Source: CAWIUB01 sp963839995
GTDB taxonomy: Bacteria; Actinomycetota; Actinomycetes; Mycobacteriales; Jatrophihabitantaceae
DNA: 64,000 bases
NCBI GenBank assembly: GCA_963839995.1
Contig: CAWIXH010000001.1
Coordinates: forward strand, 186,001 to 250,000
Reading direction: 5' to 3'
Position numbers and translations under genes: made by a program. Of this stretch, positions 32,988 to 44,373 are shown piece after piece (within the stretch, counting starts at the first letter, position 1; the number at the start of each line of letters is the position of its first letter). The notes beneath the pieces were generated by a model that made no database searches, was not told the DNA's origin, and saw nothing but the letters and a program-made list of their open reading frames with translations.

Positions 32988-33230
32988 ATGGCTGCCGAAC
33001 GTTTCCTGACTCTTGCCGACGTTGCCGAGGTGCTGAACATCTCCGCATCGCAGACCTACGCCCTGGTCCGAAACGGCGAGCTGGAGGCGATCAAGGTCGG
33101 CGGACGGGGCCAGTGGCGGGTGGAGCGCGACAAACTGGAGAGCTACATCGGCAAGATGTACGACCAGACCCGGCAGTTCGTCGCCGACCACCCGTTCGTG
33201 GAGTCGGAGGGTGGCGGCGGGGCCGACTGA
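32988..33230 (+). CDS. excisionase/BldC-type helix-turn-helix protein
   Basis: An 80-residue MerR-like winged HTH protein. The DNA-binding domain is FLTLADVAEVLNISASQTYA at residues 6-25, then LVRNGELEAIKVGGRGQWRV with wing residues. A C-terminal extension (YIGKMYDQTRQFVADHPFVE) follows. This HTH_17 type occurs widely in actinobacteria as small developmental regulators and is not a phage excisionase here, since no integrase or attachment site is near. ATG 32988 follows an AAAGGAAG ribosome site; the upstream open frame is not conserved-looking. A DnaA-box-like 9-mer lies about 85 bases upstream. Confidence 0.83.
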   Translation: MAAERFLTLADVAEVLNISASQTYALVRNGELEAIKVGGRGQWRVERDKLESYIGKMYDQTRQFVADHPFVESEGGGGAD

Positions 33231-33237
33231 CGGCGCT

Positions 33238-33792
33238 TCAGCCGCGCCGCACTGCGGCGACGGCCGACAGCGGCACGGCCACCACTTCGCGCACCTGCGA
33301 TCGGCGCCGGGCCTCGGCCGGTGGATGGGCGGCAAGTTCGGCGAAGTCGGCGCCAATCCGGTCCAGTGTGCCGTCGAGCACCGTCGCATCGATGAGCTGC
33401 AGGCGCACCGCCGCGCGATCCCGCGCGAGCATCCGCAACGCGTACGGCAGTCCGAGACGGGATTCCACGACGCCTTCGGAGTCGGGAACGCCGGCCAGCC
33501 GCCCGAGTCCGGATACCCGGGTGACGGCGGCCAGCACGATTACCGTCTCTCGGCCGCCGCCCTCGTCGATCAGCACCCAGTCCGGCCCGACACGGCGTAA
33601 CTGACCACGCAGCTCGACCGCCCCTAGGCAGCTGAGCCCGAGCGAGAGGCCCACGCCGGCACGCAACCGGTCCAGCAGCCGCAGCCGGGCGGTCTCGATG
33701 CGCGCCCGCTCCGTCACCTCGCCGGCGCGCTCGGCTACCTCGAGCGCATCGGCCTGCGCTTCGAGATCGGCGAACAACCCCTCCCAGTGCAT
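33238..33792 (-). CDS. conserved hypothetical protein, possible Sm-like barrels
   Basis: A 184-residue protein with an N-terminal helical/coiled segment (LFADLEAQADALEVAERAGEV, residues 5-25) followed by two short beta-rich segments, GAVELRGQLRRVGPDWVLID and VRLQLIDATVLDGTLDRIGA, each like the start of a small barrel and partly repeated. No catalytic residues are visible and there is no signal peptide. ATG 33792 is preferred because AAGGTGGG lies just upstream; 13 more residues are possible. It is convergent with the small HTH gene, 8 bases away. The function is unknown. Confidence 0.65.
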   Translation of the reverse strand: MHWEGLFADLEAQADALEVAERAGEVTERARIETARLRLLDRLRAGVGLSLGLSCLGAVELRGQLRRVGPDWVLIDEGGGRETVIVLAAVTRVSGLGRLAGVPDSEGVVESRLGLPYALRMLARDRAAVRLQLIDATVLDGTLDRIGADFAELAAHPPAEARRRSQVREVVAVPLSAVAAVRRG

Positions 33793-33837
33793 GGGCCCAC
33801 CTTCTCGTGTCATCCGCGGTGTTTCAACCACCTCCCC

Positions 33838-33866
33838 TTGACCGATGGCTGCTGGACGCTTATAAA
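33838..33866 (+). promoter_or_regulatory. near-consensus housekeeping promoter for the LysM gene
   Basis: TTGACC at 33838-33843 and TATAAA at 33861-33866 are separated by 17 bases, a textbook primary sigma-factor promoter. Transcription would start near 33873, giving a leader of about 30 bases to ATG 33903, with GGAG about 8 bases before it. The surrounding 50 bases are strikingly AT-rich for this genome (33858-33902). Strong expression of the LysM gene is predicted. Confidence 0.75.
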
Positions 33867-33902
33867 TGCAATCAGAGGTAAATAAAGGTTAACGGAGTAA
33901 AC

Positions 33903-34649
33903 ATGAAACGGTGGACGACTTGGACGGTGATGACCGGGTCCACGGTCGCCGTGCTCGCGCTGCTGTCGCCCAGCTGGCCGGCCCTCGCCCGTGAGGTGGC
34001 CGCGCCCCGGGCCTGGTCCGGACGGGTGGGCGTGGACGGCGTCGCGGTCGAGCTGTCCGCCGCTGCCCTGTGGTGCGTCGCCCTGTGGATCGCCATCGGG
34101 CTGCTCGCTGCGAGCGTGGCGCGGCTGCCGGGAGTATTGGGCGGACTCGCCCGGCGTACCGCAGAGGGCATGTTGCCGGCCGCCCTGGTGCGCGTCCTGG
34201 CCGGCGCGGCGGGACTCTCGGTCGTCCTGGCCCCTGCGGTGGCCGGCGCGAGCCCGCCCGAGCCGGCCACTGTGTCGGCCGCCGCGTCGGCCGCTCCCCA
34301 GCCCGCCGTGCGGCCGATCCCGGCCGTGGGCTGGCCTACCGACGACGCTCCGGCACCGACGCTCGCCGTGCCATGGCCGTCGACACCGCCGAATGCCGTC
34401 GGCACGCCCGCGCCGACCCGTCCGCAGCGACCCGCCGCGGCCAGCCCCAGCGGTCCCACCGTCACCGTTGCCCCCGGCGACTCGCTGTGGCTGATCGCGG
34501 CGCGTCGTCTGGGCCCCAACGCCGGTCCCGCCGAGGTCGCCGACGCCTGGCCACGCTGGTACGCCGCCAACACGGCCGTGATCGGGCCTGATCCGTCGCT
34601 GATCCGTCCGGGTCAGGTCCTCCATCCGCCGACTCCACCGCATGACTGA
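33903..34649 (+). CDS. LysM-domain membrane protein
   Basis: A 248-residue protein. A hydrophobic N-terminal segment (residues 8-28), a second hydrophobic helix near 52-75 (AAALWCVALWIAIGLLAASV) and a third near 95-115 suggest a multi-span N-terminal half. A Pro/Ala-rich linker follows, and a LysM peptidoglycan-binding domain near 186-243 (TVTVAPGDSLWLIAARRLGP, ending IRPGQVLHPP). It may anchor a complex to the cell wall. It has a strong promoter and precedes the Rv3235-type gene by 22 bases; in M. tuberculosis Rv3235 is also near secA1. Confidence 0.8.
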   Translation: MKRWTTWTVMTGSTVAVLALLSPSWPALAREVAAPRAWSGRVGVDGVAVELSAAALWCVALWIAIGLLAASVARLPGVLGGLARRTAEGMLPAALVRVLAGAAGLSVVLAPAVAGASPPEPATVSAAASAAPQPAVRPIPAVGWPTDDAPAPTLAVPWPSTPPNAVGTPAPTRPQRPAAASPSGPTVTVAPGDSLWLIAARRLGPNAGPAEVADAWPRWYAANTAVIGPDPSLIRPGQVLHPPTPPHD

Positions 34650-34671
34650 CTCCCAGCCCTGGAGGTACGCC

Positions 34672-35202
34672 ATGAGCGCCGCGCGGTCCGAGACGATTCC
34701 GGTACCTGTCAGCGTCGTGACGGTGCGGCCAGCGCCGCGGCGCGAGCCGCCGTTCGACGACGAGCTCAGCGAGGATCAGCTGACCCTGGTCGGCCCGCAC
34801 GACCGCCCGCTGCCGTTCGCGCCGCGACGCCGTGCCGTCGAGGCGCGTGACATCTTCACGCCACGTCCGACGCAACGAGGCGATCTGCCGGATCCGGAGG
34901 CGTTCGGCCGACGCCTGCTCGTGGGGATCTTCGAGGCGCTGGGCGGCCGCCGTTCGTTGCCGCAGCTCGCCGCGCACCTGAGCCACCGGGTGTACGGCGG
35001 ACTCGTGAGCGACCTCGACCGGCCAGGCCGGCGAACCTGGCGCGCGCCTCCGGTTATCCGCTCGATGCGGCTCTGCGAGCCGGCCGCCGGGGTCGCCGAG
35101 CTATCGGCGGTGATCCAAGCCGGGCGCCGCTGTCGAGCCGTGGCGCTGCGGTTGGAGGGCCTTGACGGTCGTTGGCGTTGCGTCCGCCTGCAGATCGGCT
35201 AG
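34672..35202 (+). CDS. Rv3235 family protein
   Basis: A 176-residue actinobacterial protein of unknown function. ATG 34672 lies 9 bases after a GGAGG site, so it is preferred over ATG 34642, which overlaps the LysM stop. The C-terminal half has the family pattern: LLVGIFEALGGRRSLPQLAA, HLSHRVYGGLVSDL, then RSMRLCEPAAGVAELSAVIQ and a final GRWRCVRLQIG. It is downstream of LysM, immediately before secA on the opposite strand, the same position as Rv3235 near secA1. No enzyme motif is visible. Confidence 0.85.
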   Translation: MSAARSETIPVPVSVVTVRPAPRREPPFDDELSEDQLTLVGPHDRPLPFAPRRRAVEARDIFTPRPTQRGDLPDPEAFGRRLLVGIFEALGGRRSLPQLAAHLSHRVYGGLVSDLDRPGRRTWRAPPVIRSMRLCEPAAGVAELSAVIQAGRRCRAVALRLEGLDGRWRCVRLQIG

Positions 35203-35280
35203 GTCCCAACTTGGCCTCGCAGCAGGGCGACATGCCGACAGCGACCCTGCCAGGGGGCCAAGGTTCGGCTCCGCAAGCTC

Positions 35281-38115
<2,835 letters not shown>

Positions 38116-38149
38116 GGCGCCATGGTACGGGCTAATCGGCGGTGGTCAC

Positions 38150-38238
38150 GGATCGGTCACAGGTCCGCCCCGTCCGCGCCGAGCGCGGACTCGCCCCGCA
38201 GCGGCGAAGGGCGGACGAGGATCGGTCACAGGTCCGCC
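38150..38238. repeat. 20-base direct repeats and a hairpin between secA and the GNAT gene
   Basis: GGATCGGTCACAGGTCCGCC occurs identically at 38150-38169 and 38219-38238, 69 bases apart. Between them, GTCCGCGC-CGA-GCGCGGAC at 38172-38190 forms an 8-bp stem with a 3-base loop. The region separates the divergent secA (start 38115) and GNAT (start 38278) genes and could carry both promoters. It may be tandem operators, or a duplication. Confidence 0.75.
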
Positions 38239-38277
38239 ACCCAAATCGGCTCGGGCGGTCTGGCAGGCTCACTGCAC

Positions 38278-39405
38278 GTGGGTGTGTGGAACGGCATCGA
38301 GCTCGACGGCCTCGTCCTGACGAGCGAGCGGCTGACCCTGCGGCCATTGCTGCGAAGCGACGCGGACGCTGTCCACCGGGCTATGCAGGACCGGCGGATG
38401 CACGAGTTCCTGCCACTGCCGGACCCCTATACGCCTGCCGACGCGGTGGAGTATGTGACGGTCATCGGACAGCAGCAACGGCGCGATGGATCCGGAATCG
38501 AATGCGCTGCGATCGAGATGAGTTCTGGACGGCTCGCGGGTAGCGCGGCTCTCCGGCTGCCTCCGGCCAGGCGCGCCGGCGCCGAGATCGGCTATGCGAC
38601 CTATCCCCACGCGCAGGGCAACGGGTATGCCACCGAGGCGTCCCGGACGCTTGCTCGCTGGGCGTTCGAGCACGGCGTGGCGCGCATCGAGATCCGCTGC
38701 GCGGTGGGCAACCTCGCCTCGGCGAAAGTCGCGCTGAATGCAGGATTTCGTTTCGAGGGTATTGCTCGGGCAGACGTCGTGACCCCCGGCGGCGCGTCGG
38801 ACGGCGCGGTCTTTGGCCGGATCGCGGGCGACGACGGCGCCCCGATCGCGCCGGTGGTGCCCGCCTTGCCGGACGGCGGCCTCAGCGACGGCGTGCTGCG
38901 GCTGCGGGTCCGCGAACCCGGGGATCTGCCCGCCGCGCTGGAGGAGGAGAACGACCCGCAGACGCGCAGCTGGGACTTCACCGACACGGTTCCCGCCCGA
39001 GCCGAATGGGCGGCGATCCTGGATCGCGCAGCGCTGGACTGGCTCGTCGGGAGGGTCTTGCGACTGTCCATCGTCGATGTCGCGACGGGCACGGTCGCCG
39101 GTTCGATCCAGCTGCGCCTCGGCGGGCCGCCGCAGCTGGCCAACGTCGGGTACGGGGTGCACCCGCGCTTTCGCGGACGTGGCTACACCGCCCGCGCGCT
39201 GCGGCTGCTCACCCGGTGGGCATTCGAGGAGGCTGACTTCGCCCGGCTGGAACTCGGCGCCAAGGTTGCGAACGCCGCCTCGCACAAGGCCGCGGTTGCC
39301 GGCGGCTTCCAGCCCGACGGCGTCATGGTGGGCCGGCTGCGCAACCCGGACGGGACGTTCAGCAACGAAGCGCGCTTCGCCGCGCTCAACCCTAGGTACC
39401 GCTGA
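38278..39405 (+). CDS. tandem GNAT acetyltransferase
   Basis: A 375-residue protein with two complete GNAT domains of the RimJ/RimL type. Domain 1 (residues about 8-175) has GYATYPHAQGNGYATEASRT, the acetyl-CoA loop with GxGY, and domain 2 (about 200-372) has YGVHPRFRGRGYTARALRLL. Each domain normally acetylates an amine, so this is a fused pair, possibly by duplication of one gene. The GTG at 38278 is chosen; the frame is open far upstream into the secA antisense. Substrates are unknown. It overlaps hpf by 14 bases at its 3' end. Confidence 0.83.
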   Translation: MGVWNGIELDGLVLTSERLTLRPLLRSDADAVHRAMQDRRMHEFLPLPDPYTPADAVEYVTVIGQQQRRDGSGIECAAIEMSSGRLAGSAALRLPPARRAGAEIGYATYPHAQGNGYATEASRTLARWAFEHGVARIEIRCAVGNLASAKVALNAGFRFEGIARADVVTPGGASDGAVFGRIAGDDGAPIAPVVPALPDGGLSDGVLRLRVREPGDLPAALEEENDPQTRSWDFTDTVPARAEWAAILDRAALDWLVGRVLRLSIVDVATGTVAGSIQLRLGGPPQLANVGYGVHPRFRGRGYTARALRLLTRWAFEEADFARLELGAKVANAASHKAAVAGGFQPDGVMVGRLRNPDGTFSNEARFAALNPRYR

Positions 39406-40021
39406 GCAAGCCGGCCGTCAGCCGGATCAGGCCGTAGTCGTAGGCGTGCCGGCGATAGACGACGCTCGGCCGGCCGCTGTCGATGTCGGCGAACAGGTAG
39501 AAGTCGTGGCCGACGAGCTCCATTTCCAGCAGCGCCTGGTCGACGTTCATCGGCTTGGCGGGGTGATCCTTCACGCGCACGATCTGCCCGGGCCCTTCGG
39601 TGATCGTCTCGTCCAGCCCGGTGGATTCGGTGTCGCCGTCCGTGTCGCCGGAGGTGGCGGTCGCTGCCGCAAGCGAGGTCGGCGTGCGCCGGCCGTGGTG
39701 TACGCGACGTCGGTCGGCGGCCTGGCGGAAGCGCCGCTCGAGCCGCTCGGTCGCGAGGTCCAGCGCCTTGTAGAAGTCCGCGGCGCAAGCCTCGCTGCGC
39801 ACCACGGGGCCGCGAGCGCGGCAGGTGATCTCGATGTGCTGGCAGCTGTCGTTCTGCCGCCGGTTGCGTTCGTGGTACAGCTCTACGTCAGTTCTGATGA
39901 TCTTTCTGTCGTATCGCTCGAGCTTGGCGAGCTTCTCTGTCACGTGTTGCCGAAAGTGGTCCGGGACCTCGACGTTGCGCCCGCGGACCACAACCTCCAT
40001 ACGACCTACGGCAGTGCCCAT
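39392..40021 (-). CDS. hpf: ribosome hibernation-promoting factor, long form
   Basis: A 209-residue protein of the long HPF family, which dimerises ribosomes in stationary phase. The N-terminal ribosome-binding domain starts MEVVVRGRNVEVPDHFRQHV and includes KLAKLERYDRKIIR; the C-terminal dimerisation domain is VRVKDHPAKPMNVDQALLEM and ELVGHDFYLFADIDSGRPSV. A Thr/Gly/Asp linker separates them. ATG 40021 follows GGAGGG; ATG 40000 is an alternative. It corresponds to Rv3241c in mycobacterial gene order. A longer open frame upstream is not HPF-like. Confidence 0.9.
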   Translation of the reverse strand: MGTAVGRMEVVVRGRNVEVPDHFRQHVTEKLAKLERYDRKIIRTDVELYHERNRRQNDSCQHIEITCRARGPVVRSEACAADFYKALDLATERLERRFRQAADRRRVHHGRRTPTSLAAATATSGDTDGDTESTGLDETITEGPGQIVRVKDHPAKPMNVDQALLEMELVGHDFYLFADIDSGRPSVVYRRHAYDYGLIRLTAGLLSGT

Positions 40022-40200
40022 ACGCCCTCCACCAGCTCTAGCGGCAAACGCCGTCCGGACACGGTCGGAGGTCCTTCCGTCTTGACCGTGCTCGGTGGCC
40101 ACCGATCGCCTACTCGGGTTTGGTCCCGTCCACGCTATCCCGGCGCGCGGCGAGCGGCTAGGTCTCGGACACGCCGAGTGCCGGTTGCCCAGCCAACGCC

Positions 40201-40848
40201 TCACCGAGCCGGGCTCGCCGCGCGCCGCGGCGTGGCGGCCACCACCGCCGCACTCGACACAGCCCAGCCGGCGGCCCGCAGCGCCCGGATCGCTTCGGTC
40301 AGCGTGGCCCCGGACGTCAGTATGTCGTCCACGACCAGCGCGTGTGGTGGGTGCGGGCCCCCACGCGGCCCCGCGGCGGCCATCGCGCCGGCCAGATTGA
40401 CGCCGCGCTCGTCCGCGCCGAGCGCAGCCGAGTCGGACACCCGGCGGGTCAGCCGCAGCGCCGGGAGCACCCGAACGCCGAGAGCGGCACCAGCATGACG
40501 TGCCAGTCGGGCGACGTGATCGCCCCCGCGCGCCCGTGCCGCTGCCCCGGACGAGGGCACCGGCACGATGGCCACCCAGGATTCGGCCGGCACGGCGGCC
40601 GCCGCACGCGCCAGACATCGACCAAGGGGACGGGCGAGATCCCGCCGTCCCCGCTCCTTGTACGCGATGAGCGCCTCGCGCAGCGCTGCGTCATACCAGC
40701 CGGCGGCCCCCACGGTGGTTCCCGCCGCCCCGATCCGCAACGGCGGCCGCGCCGGCGCACATCGACCGCACAGCAGCTCCCCCGGCGACCGGCAGGCGAC
40801 GCAGGACCGCGGCAGCACCAGGTCGGCGGCGGCGGCAAGCAGGTGCAC
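40201..40848 (-). CDS. comF: ComF family phosphoribosyltransferase
   Basis: A protein of about 215 residues with the ComF domain. It has an N-terminal zinc-ribbon-like cysteine pattern (CVACRSPGELLCGRC), the helix AALREALIAYKERGRRDLAR and the PRPP-binding loop HALVVDDILTSGATLTEAIRA. In competent bacteria ComF acts in DNA uptake; in actinobacteria the role is unclear. The start is uncertain: GTG 40848 is used. It corresponds to Rv3242c between hpf and lpqB. Confidence 0.82.
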   Translation of the reverse strand: MHLLAAAADLVLPRSCVACRSPGELLCGRCAPARPPLRIGAAGTTVGAAGWYDAALREALIAYKERGRRDLARPLGRCLARAAAAVPAESWVAIVPVPSSGAAARARGGDHVARLARHAGAALGVRVLPALRLTRRVSDSAALGADERGVNLAGAMAAAGPRGGPHPPHALVVDDILTSGATLTEAIRALRAAGWAVSSAAVVAATPRRAASPAR

Positions 40849-40927
40849 GCCGCCGACTCTGCCTGGAAAGCTGGCGCGAAGGCACGGCGCAGCGGGATCT
40901 GTGGATATCGTCTGGGGCTGCGGACGG

Positions 40928-42646
40928 CTACTCGAGGTAGGTCGGGCTGGTACCGCGCACCGTGCTGTCCGGCGGACCGTATGGGCTGACCCAGGTGCTC
41001 GACCGCTGCACGAAGATGACGCCGCCCGCGGACACCCACGGGTACTGGTCGCGTGCCGCGGCGATTTGCTGGGCTGCCTGCGGGAGGTTCGTGCGGCTGC
41101 GCTGGCTCCACAGCGACCCGTCCGACTGCACCGACCACACGCCGTAACCGTTGGCGGAAGTGCCGACGGCGTACAAAGTGGTGTCGTCGTTCCAGGCGAT
41201 GTCGTTGACGTTGACCGTGGACGGGCTGATGGCCACGAGATTGTCGACGCGGGCGTTCTTGCCGCTGCGCTCGGCGGTGCCCACGTACGCCTGTGCGGTG
41301 CCATCCGCGGTGGTCAGCACGATCGCGATGCGCACTCCGTCACGGCTGAACTTCAGCGCCCGGATCGTGCCAGGGTGCGCGGCCGGAGGATTCACCGGGA
41401 CGCGCACCACAGCACTGCCAATGGATGCCCGCCATATCGCGGTACCGGAGCCGACCCACACCTCGGATTGGCCAGGCGCCCAGGACGGCCCGGACATCGG
41501 CCCGGGAGCGAGACCAGAGTTCTTCAGCCCTTTCGCTGCGGTGCCGAGCAGTAACCGGGACGCCGTCGCTGGGCCCGCTATCCCAGCTGCCAGGTAGTTC
41601 GTCGAACCGGCGGGATCCTGCGCCAGGCCGACCGCGGTGAGGCGGTATCCCCGCTTGCCCAGTGGGCCGTTCAGCGGCGTCCCATCCTGGGTCATCACCC
41701 TCCCGTCGGCCGACAGGTAGAACGGCACAGCGGAGAAGCCCGCACTGGAATACACGGCGAAGTCGTCGCTGGTGAAGGGACTGTCAAGCCCGGCAATGGA
41801 GATGGGGCGCTGACTCTCGGTGATCTTGATCGGCAGCCCTCCGGCAGCCCCGATGCTCGTCGCGAGCTGTGCGGCGACGCGCAGCTTGGTGTCGTTGTCG
41901 AGCTGGCCGATGCCCGGCAAGTCGACCGTGGCAGCTGCACCGATCGCGACACTCGCGCTGCGGGCGTTGAGCTGGCCAGGAAGCGACAGCACGGCGGTCT
42001 GCAATTCCGGGCGGGGACCCGCGAACAACTGGGTGAGCAGCCAAGACGCCAGAGCCTGGCCGCTGAGCGGGCTGTAGCGCGGGTCGGCGACCAATCGCTG
42101 GGCCGACAGGTCGAAGAAGTACAGCGGGTACATCTTGTAGACCGAGCCAAGGTCGGCCTGAGTGATCACAACCCCTGGTTGCAGCTGGTCGATACGCCAC
42201 TGCCCGTTGAGCTGCGCGAGGCCGAACGTGAGGGTCGTGCCCTCGGCCGGTTCGGCGGGCGCGTAGATGCCCTGAGCGTTGATCGTGCCGATCTTGTTGG
42301 CCGTCAGGGTCACCGCGTGGGTCGATGGATCCGGCAGCCCGATCTGCTGGAAGCTGTCGACGACCGTGACCGTGTTGTCCGACCACTTGGTCCGCGCTTC
42401 CGGGGTAAGGAACTGCTTGGCCGCGGCATGCTTGTCGTCCGCCGTGCTGAGGTTGGCGAGCAGGAAGTCCTGCACGATGGCCCGCGGCTCCGCACCCGGC
42501 TGTGGCGAGACCGTGTCGACCGGCGCCTGCGTCGGTCCGCCCACGCTGTTGCGCACGACCTCCGGCGAGGAGGATGACGGCACGCCCGAGCAGGCCGTGA
42601 CGAGCGCCGCGATCGCGCCGACCGCCGTGAGCCGCAGCAACCTCAT
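40928..42646 (-). CDS. lpqB: lipoprotein LpqB, MtrAB accessory protein
   Basis: A 572-residue lipoprotein. The signal peptide MRLLRLTAVGAIAALVTACS ends in a lipobox with Cys19 (VTAC). An N-terminal GerMN-like domain precedes a C-terminal beta-propeller of about 300 residues (repeats such as IALDSPFTSDDF, YVGTAERSGK, WNDDTTLYAVGTS). In mycobacteria LpqB binds the extracellular part of MtrB and tunes MtrA phosphorylation. It overlaps mtrB by 4 bases and is the last gene of mtrA-mtrB-lpqB. Confidence 0.93.
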   Translation of the reverse strand: MRLLRLTAVGAIAALVTACSGVPSSSSPEVVRNSVGGPTQAPVDTVSPQPGAEPRAIVQDFLLANLSTADDKHAAAKQFLTPEARTKWSDNTVTVVDSFQQIGLPDPSTHAVTLTANKIGTINAQGIYAPAEPAEGTTLTFGLAQLNGQWRIDQLQPGVVITQADLGSVYKMYPLYFFDLSAQRLVADPRYSPLSGQALASWLLTQLFAGPRPELQTAVLSLPGQLNARSASVAIGAAATVDLPGIGQLDNDTKLRVAAQLATSIGAAGGLPIKITESQRPISIAGLDSPFTSDDFAVYSSAGFSAVPFYLSADGRVMTQDGTPLNGPLGKRGYRLTAVGLAQDPAGSTNYLAAGIAGPATASRLLLGTAAKGLKNSGLAPGPMSGPSWAPGQSEVWVGSGTAIWRASIGSAVVRVPVNPPAAHPGTIRALKFSRDGVRIAIVLTTADGTAQAYVGTAERSGKNARVDNLVAISPSTVNVNDIAWNDDTTLYAVGTSANGYGVWSVQSDGSLWSQRSRTNLPQAAQQIAAARDQYPWVSAGGVIFVQRSSTWVSPYGPPDSTVRGTSPTYLE

Positions 42647-44373
42647 GACGCGTCGTCCTCGAGGGTGATCAGCGCCTCTGGTTCGAGGGGCAGCGGCGAG
42701 CCGGTGAGCTCGTGGCCGGCCACGAGCGGCAGGGTGAGCCGGAACTGCGCCCCGAGCCCGCGCTCGCCCCAGGCCTGCAGCCAGCCACCGTGCAGCCGGG
42801 CGTCCTCGAGGCTGATCGACAACCCCAGTCCGGTACCGCCGGTGAGCCGGCTGCGCGAGGGGTCGCCACGCCAGAACCGGTTGAAGACGAGCGCCGCCTC
42901 GCCCGGGCGCAGCCCGACCCCGTGGTCGCGCACCGTCACCGCCCCGGCCTGCTCGTCGGCCCGGACGGTGATCACGACCGGCCGTCCGTCTCCGTGTTCG
43001 ATGGCGTTCCCCAGCAGGTTGCGCAGGATTCGCTCGACCCGGCGGGAATCCATCTCGACGCGGACCGGTGCGTCCGACGTGTGGACGACGAGCTCACTGC
43101 CATGTCGCTCGGCCAGGGCCCGGCTGGCGTCCACGGCATTGGTCACCACGGCGCCCAGGTCCTCGACATCCGATTCCAGCCGGGCCACACCGGCGTCGTA
43201 TCGGGAGATCTCGAGCAGATCCGCGAGGAGTAACTGGAATCTGTCCAGCTCCGCCGTGAGCAGCTCCGCCGATCGGGCCAGCTGCGGCGAGAACTGTCCC
43301 CGCTCGGCATACAGCAACTCGGCGGCCATCTGGATCGTGGTCAGCGGGGTGCGCAGCTCGTGCGACACGTCGCTGGTGAATCGTCGCTGCAGCCGGGACA
43401 GCTCCTCCAGGCGGCGGATCTGCCCTTGCAGGCTGACGGCCATGTCGTTAAATGATTGGCCCAGCCGAGCGATGTCGTCGGTGCCGCGGATCGGGATTCG
43501 CTGGGCCAAGTCGCCGCCGGCGAGTCGCTCGGCCGTCTGCGCGGCGACGCGCACTGGCGCGACCACCTGGCGGGTCACCAGCAGCACGACGATCGCGACA
43601 AAGAGCACCAGGCCGAGGCCCGACAGCAGCACCGTCCGTTGGACCAACGAGATGGTGTCCTCCTCGGCGGTCAACGGGAACAGGTAGTAGAGCTCGAAGG
43701 TGCCGCCCTGACCCGCCACCGGCTCGCCGATGATCAGCCCACGCACCGTCGAGGTACCGGTGGTGTCGACGATGCTCGCGTACTGAACGACGGTCTTCCG
43801 CTGCCGGACGAGCCGGCGCATCTCCGCGGGGATCTTGGTCGGGTTCGTGCCAGCGGCGGGCACCGCGGACGCCGGTGACAGGATGATGATCGAGTAGAAG
43901 CCGGAAACATTGCCGGAGCCGGTGAGTTGGGACAAGACGACAGCGACCGCATCGTTGTAACCGGCGATGTCGCTGGGGCTGACGTCGGCCAGCAGTTGGC
44001 CGGCTGTCACCTGCCCGGAGTTCGCCTGCAAAATGGCGGCGTTTCGCTTGGCGTGCAGGATGCCGGCGGTGATCTGGTTGACCAGGAAAATCCCCATCAC
44101 GAGAACGACCACGCCCGTTACGAGCACGGTCGTGGCGCCGATCCGCAGCTGCAGCGAATTGCGCCAGGTGCGGGCAAGCGCACGGGCAACAGCGCTCAGC
44201 TGGCGAGCGGTCCCGTGCCACACACCTGCGGCCGCGCCCACCGCCGCACGCGGCAGCGGGAGCCGAGCCGACATGGTCTCAACTGGCGCGCCCTGATCCG
44301 CCGGCTGCGGGGCCGGATCCGGCGCAGCGACCGTTTCGTCGGGTGGAGCCGTACCGACACGCGGAATGCTCAT
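42643..44373 (-). CDS. mtrB: sensor histidine kinase MtrB
   Basis: A 576-residue sensor kinase. Membrane helices lie near residues 78-100 and 245-268, flanking an extracytoplasmic domain; a HAMP domain follows. The phosphorylated His is in FTSDVSHELRTPLTTIQMA, and N, G1 and G2 boxes occur as RNLLGNAIEHGDGRP, DHGVGLRPG and GGTGLGLSIS. With MtrA it controls cell-cycle and osmotic responses and cell-wall genes in actinobacteria. It starts at an ATG overlapping the mtrA stop by 4 bases and ends overlapping lpqB. Confidence 0.95.
   Translation of the reverse strand: MSIPRVGTAPPDETVAAPDPAPQPADQGAPVETMSARLPLPRAAVGAAAGVWHGTARQLSAVARALARTWRNSLQLRIGATTVLVTGVVVLVMGIFLVNQITAGILHAKRNAAILQANSGQVTAGQLLADVSPSDIAGYNDAVAVVLSQLTGSGNVSGFYSIIILSPASAVPAAGTNPTKIPAEMRRLVRQRKTVVQYASIVDTTGTSTVRGLIIGEPVAGQGGTFELYYLFPLTAEEDTISLVQRTVLLSGLGLVLFVAIVVLLVTRQVVAPVRVAAQTAERLAGGDLAQRIPIRGTDDIARLGQSFNDMAVSLQGQIRRLEELSRLQRRFTSDVSHELRTPLTTIQMAAELLYAERGQFSPQLARSAELLTAELDRFQLLLADLLEISRYDAGVARLESDVEDLGAVVTNAVDASRALAERHGSELVVHTSDAPVRVEMDSRRVERILRNLLGNAIEHGDGRPVVITVRADEQAGAVTVRDHGVGLRPGEAALVFNRFWRGDPSRSRLTGGTGLGLSISLEDARLHGGWLQAWGERGLGAQFRLTLPLVAGHELTGSPLPLEPEALITLEDDAS

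Noticed and set aside
32988..33230. Phage excisionase
   Set aside because: No integrase, attachment site or phage gene lies near; HTH_17 proteins are common regulators in actinobacteria.
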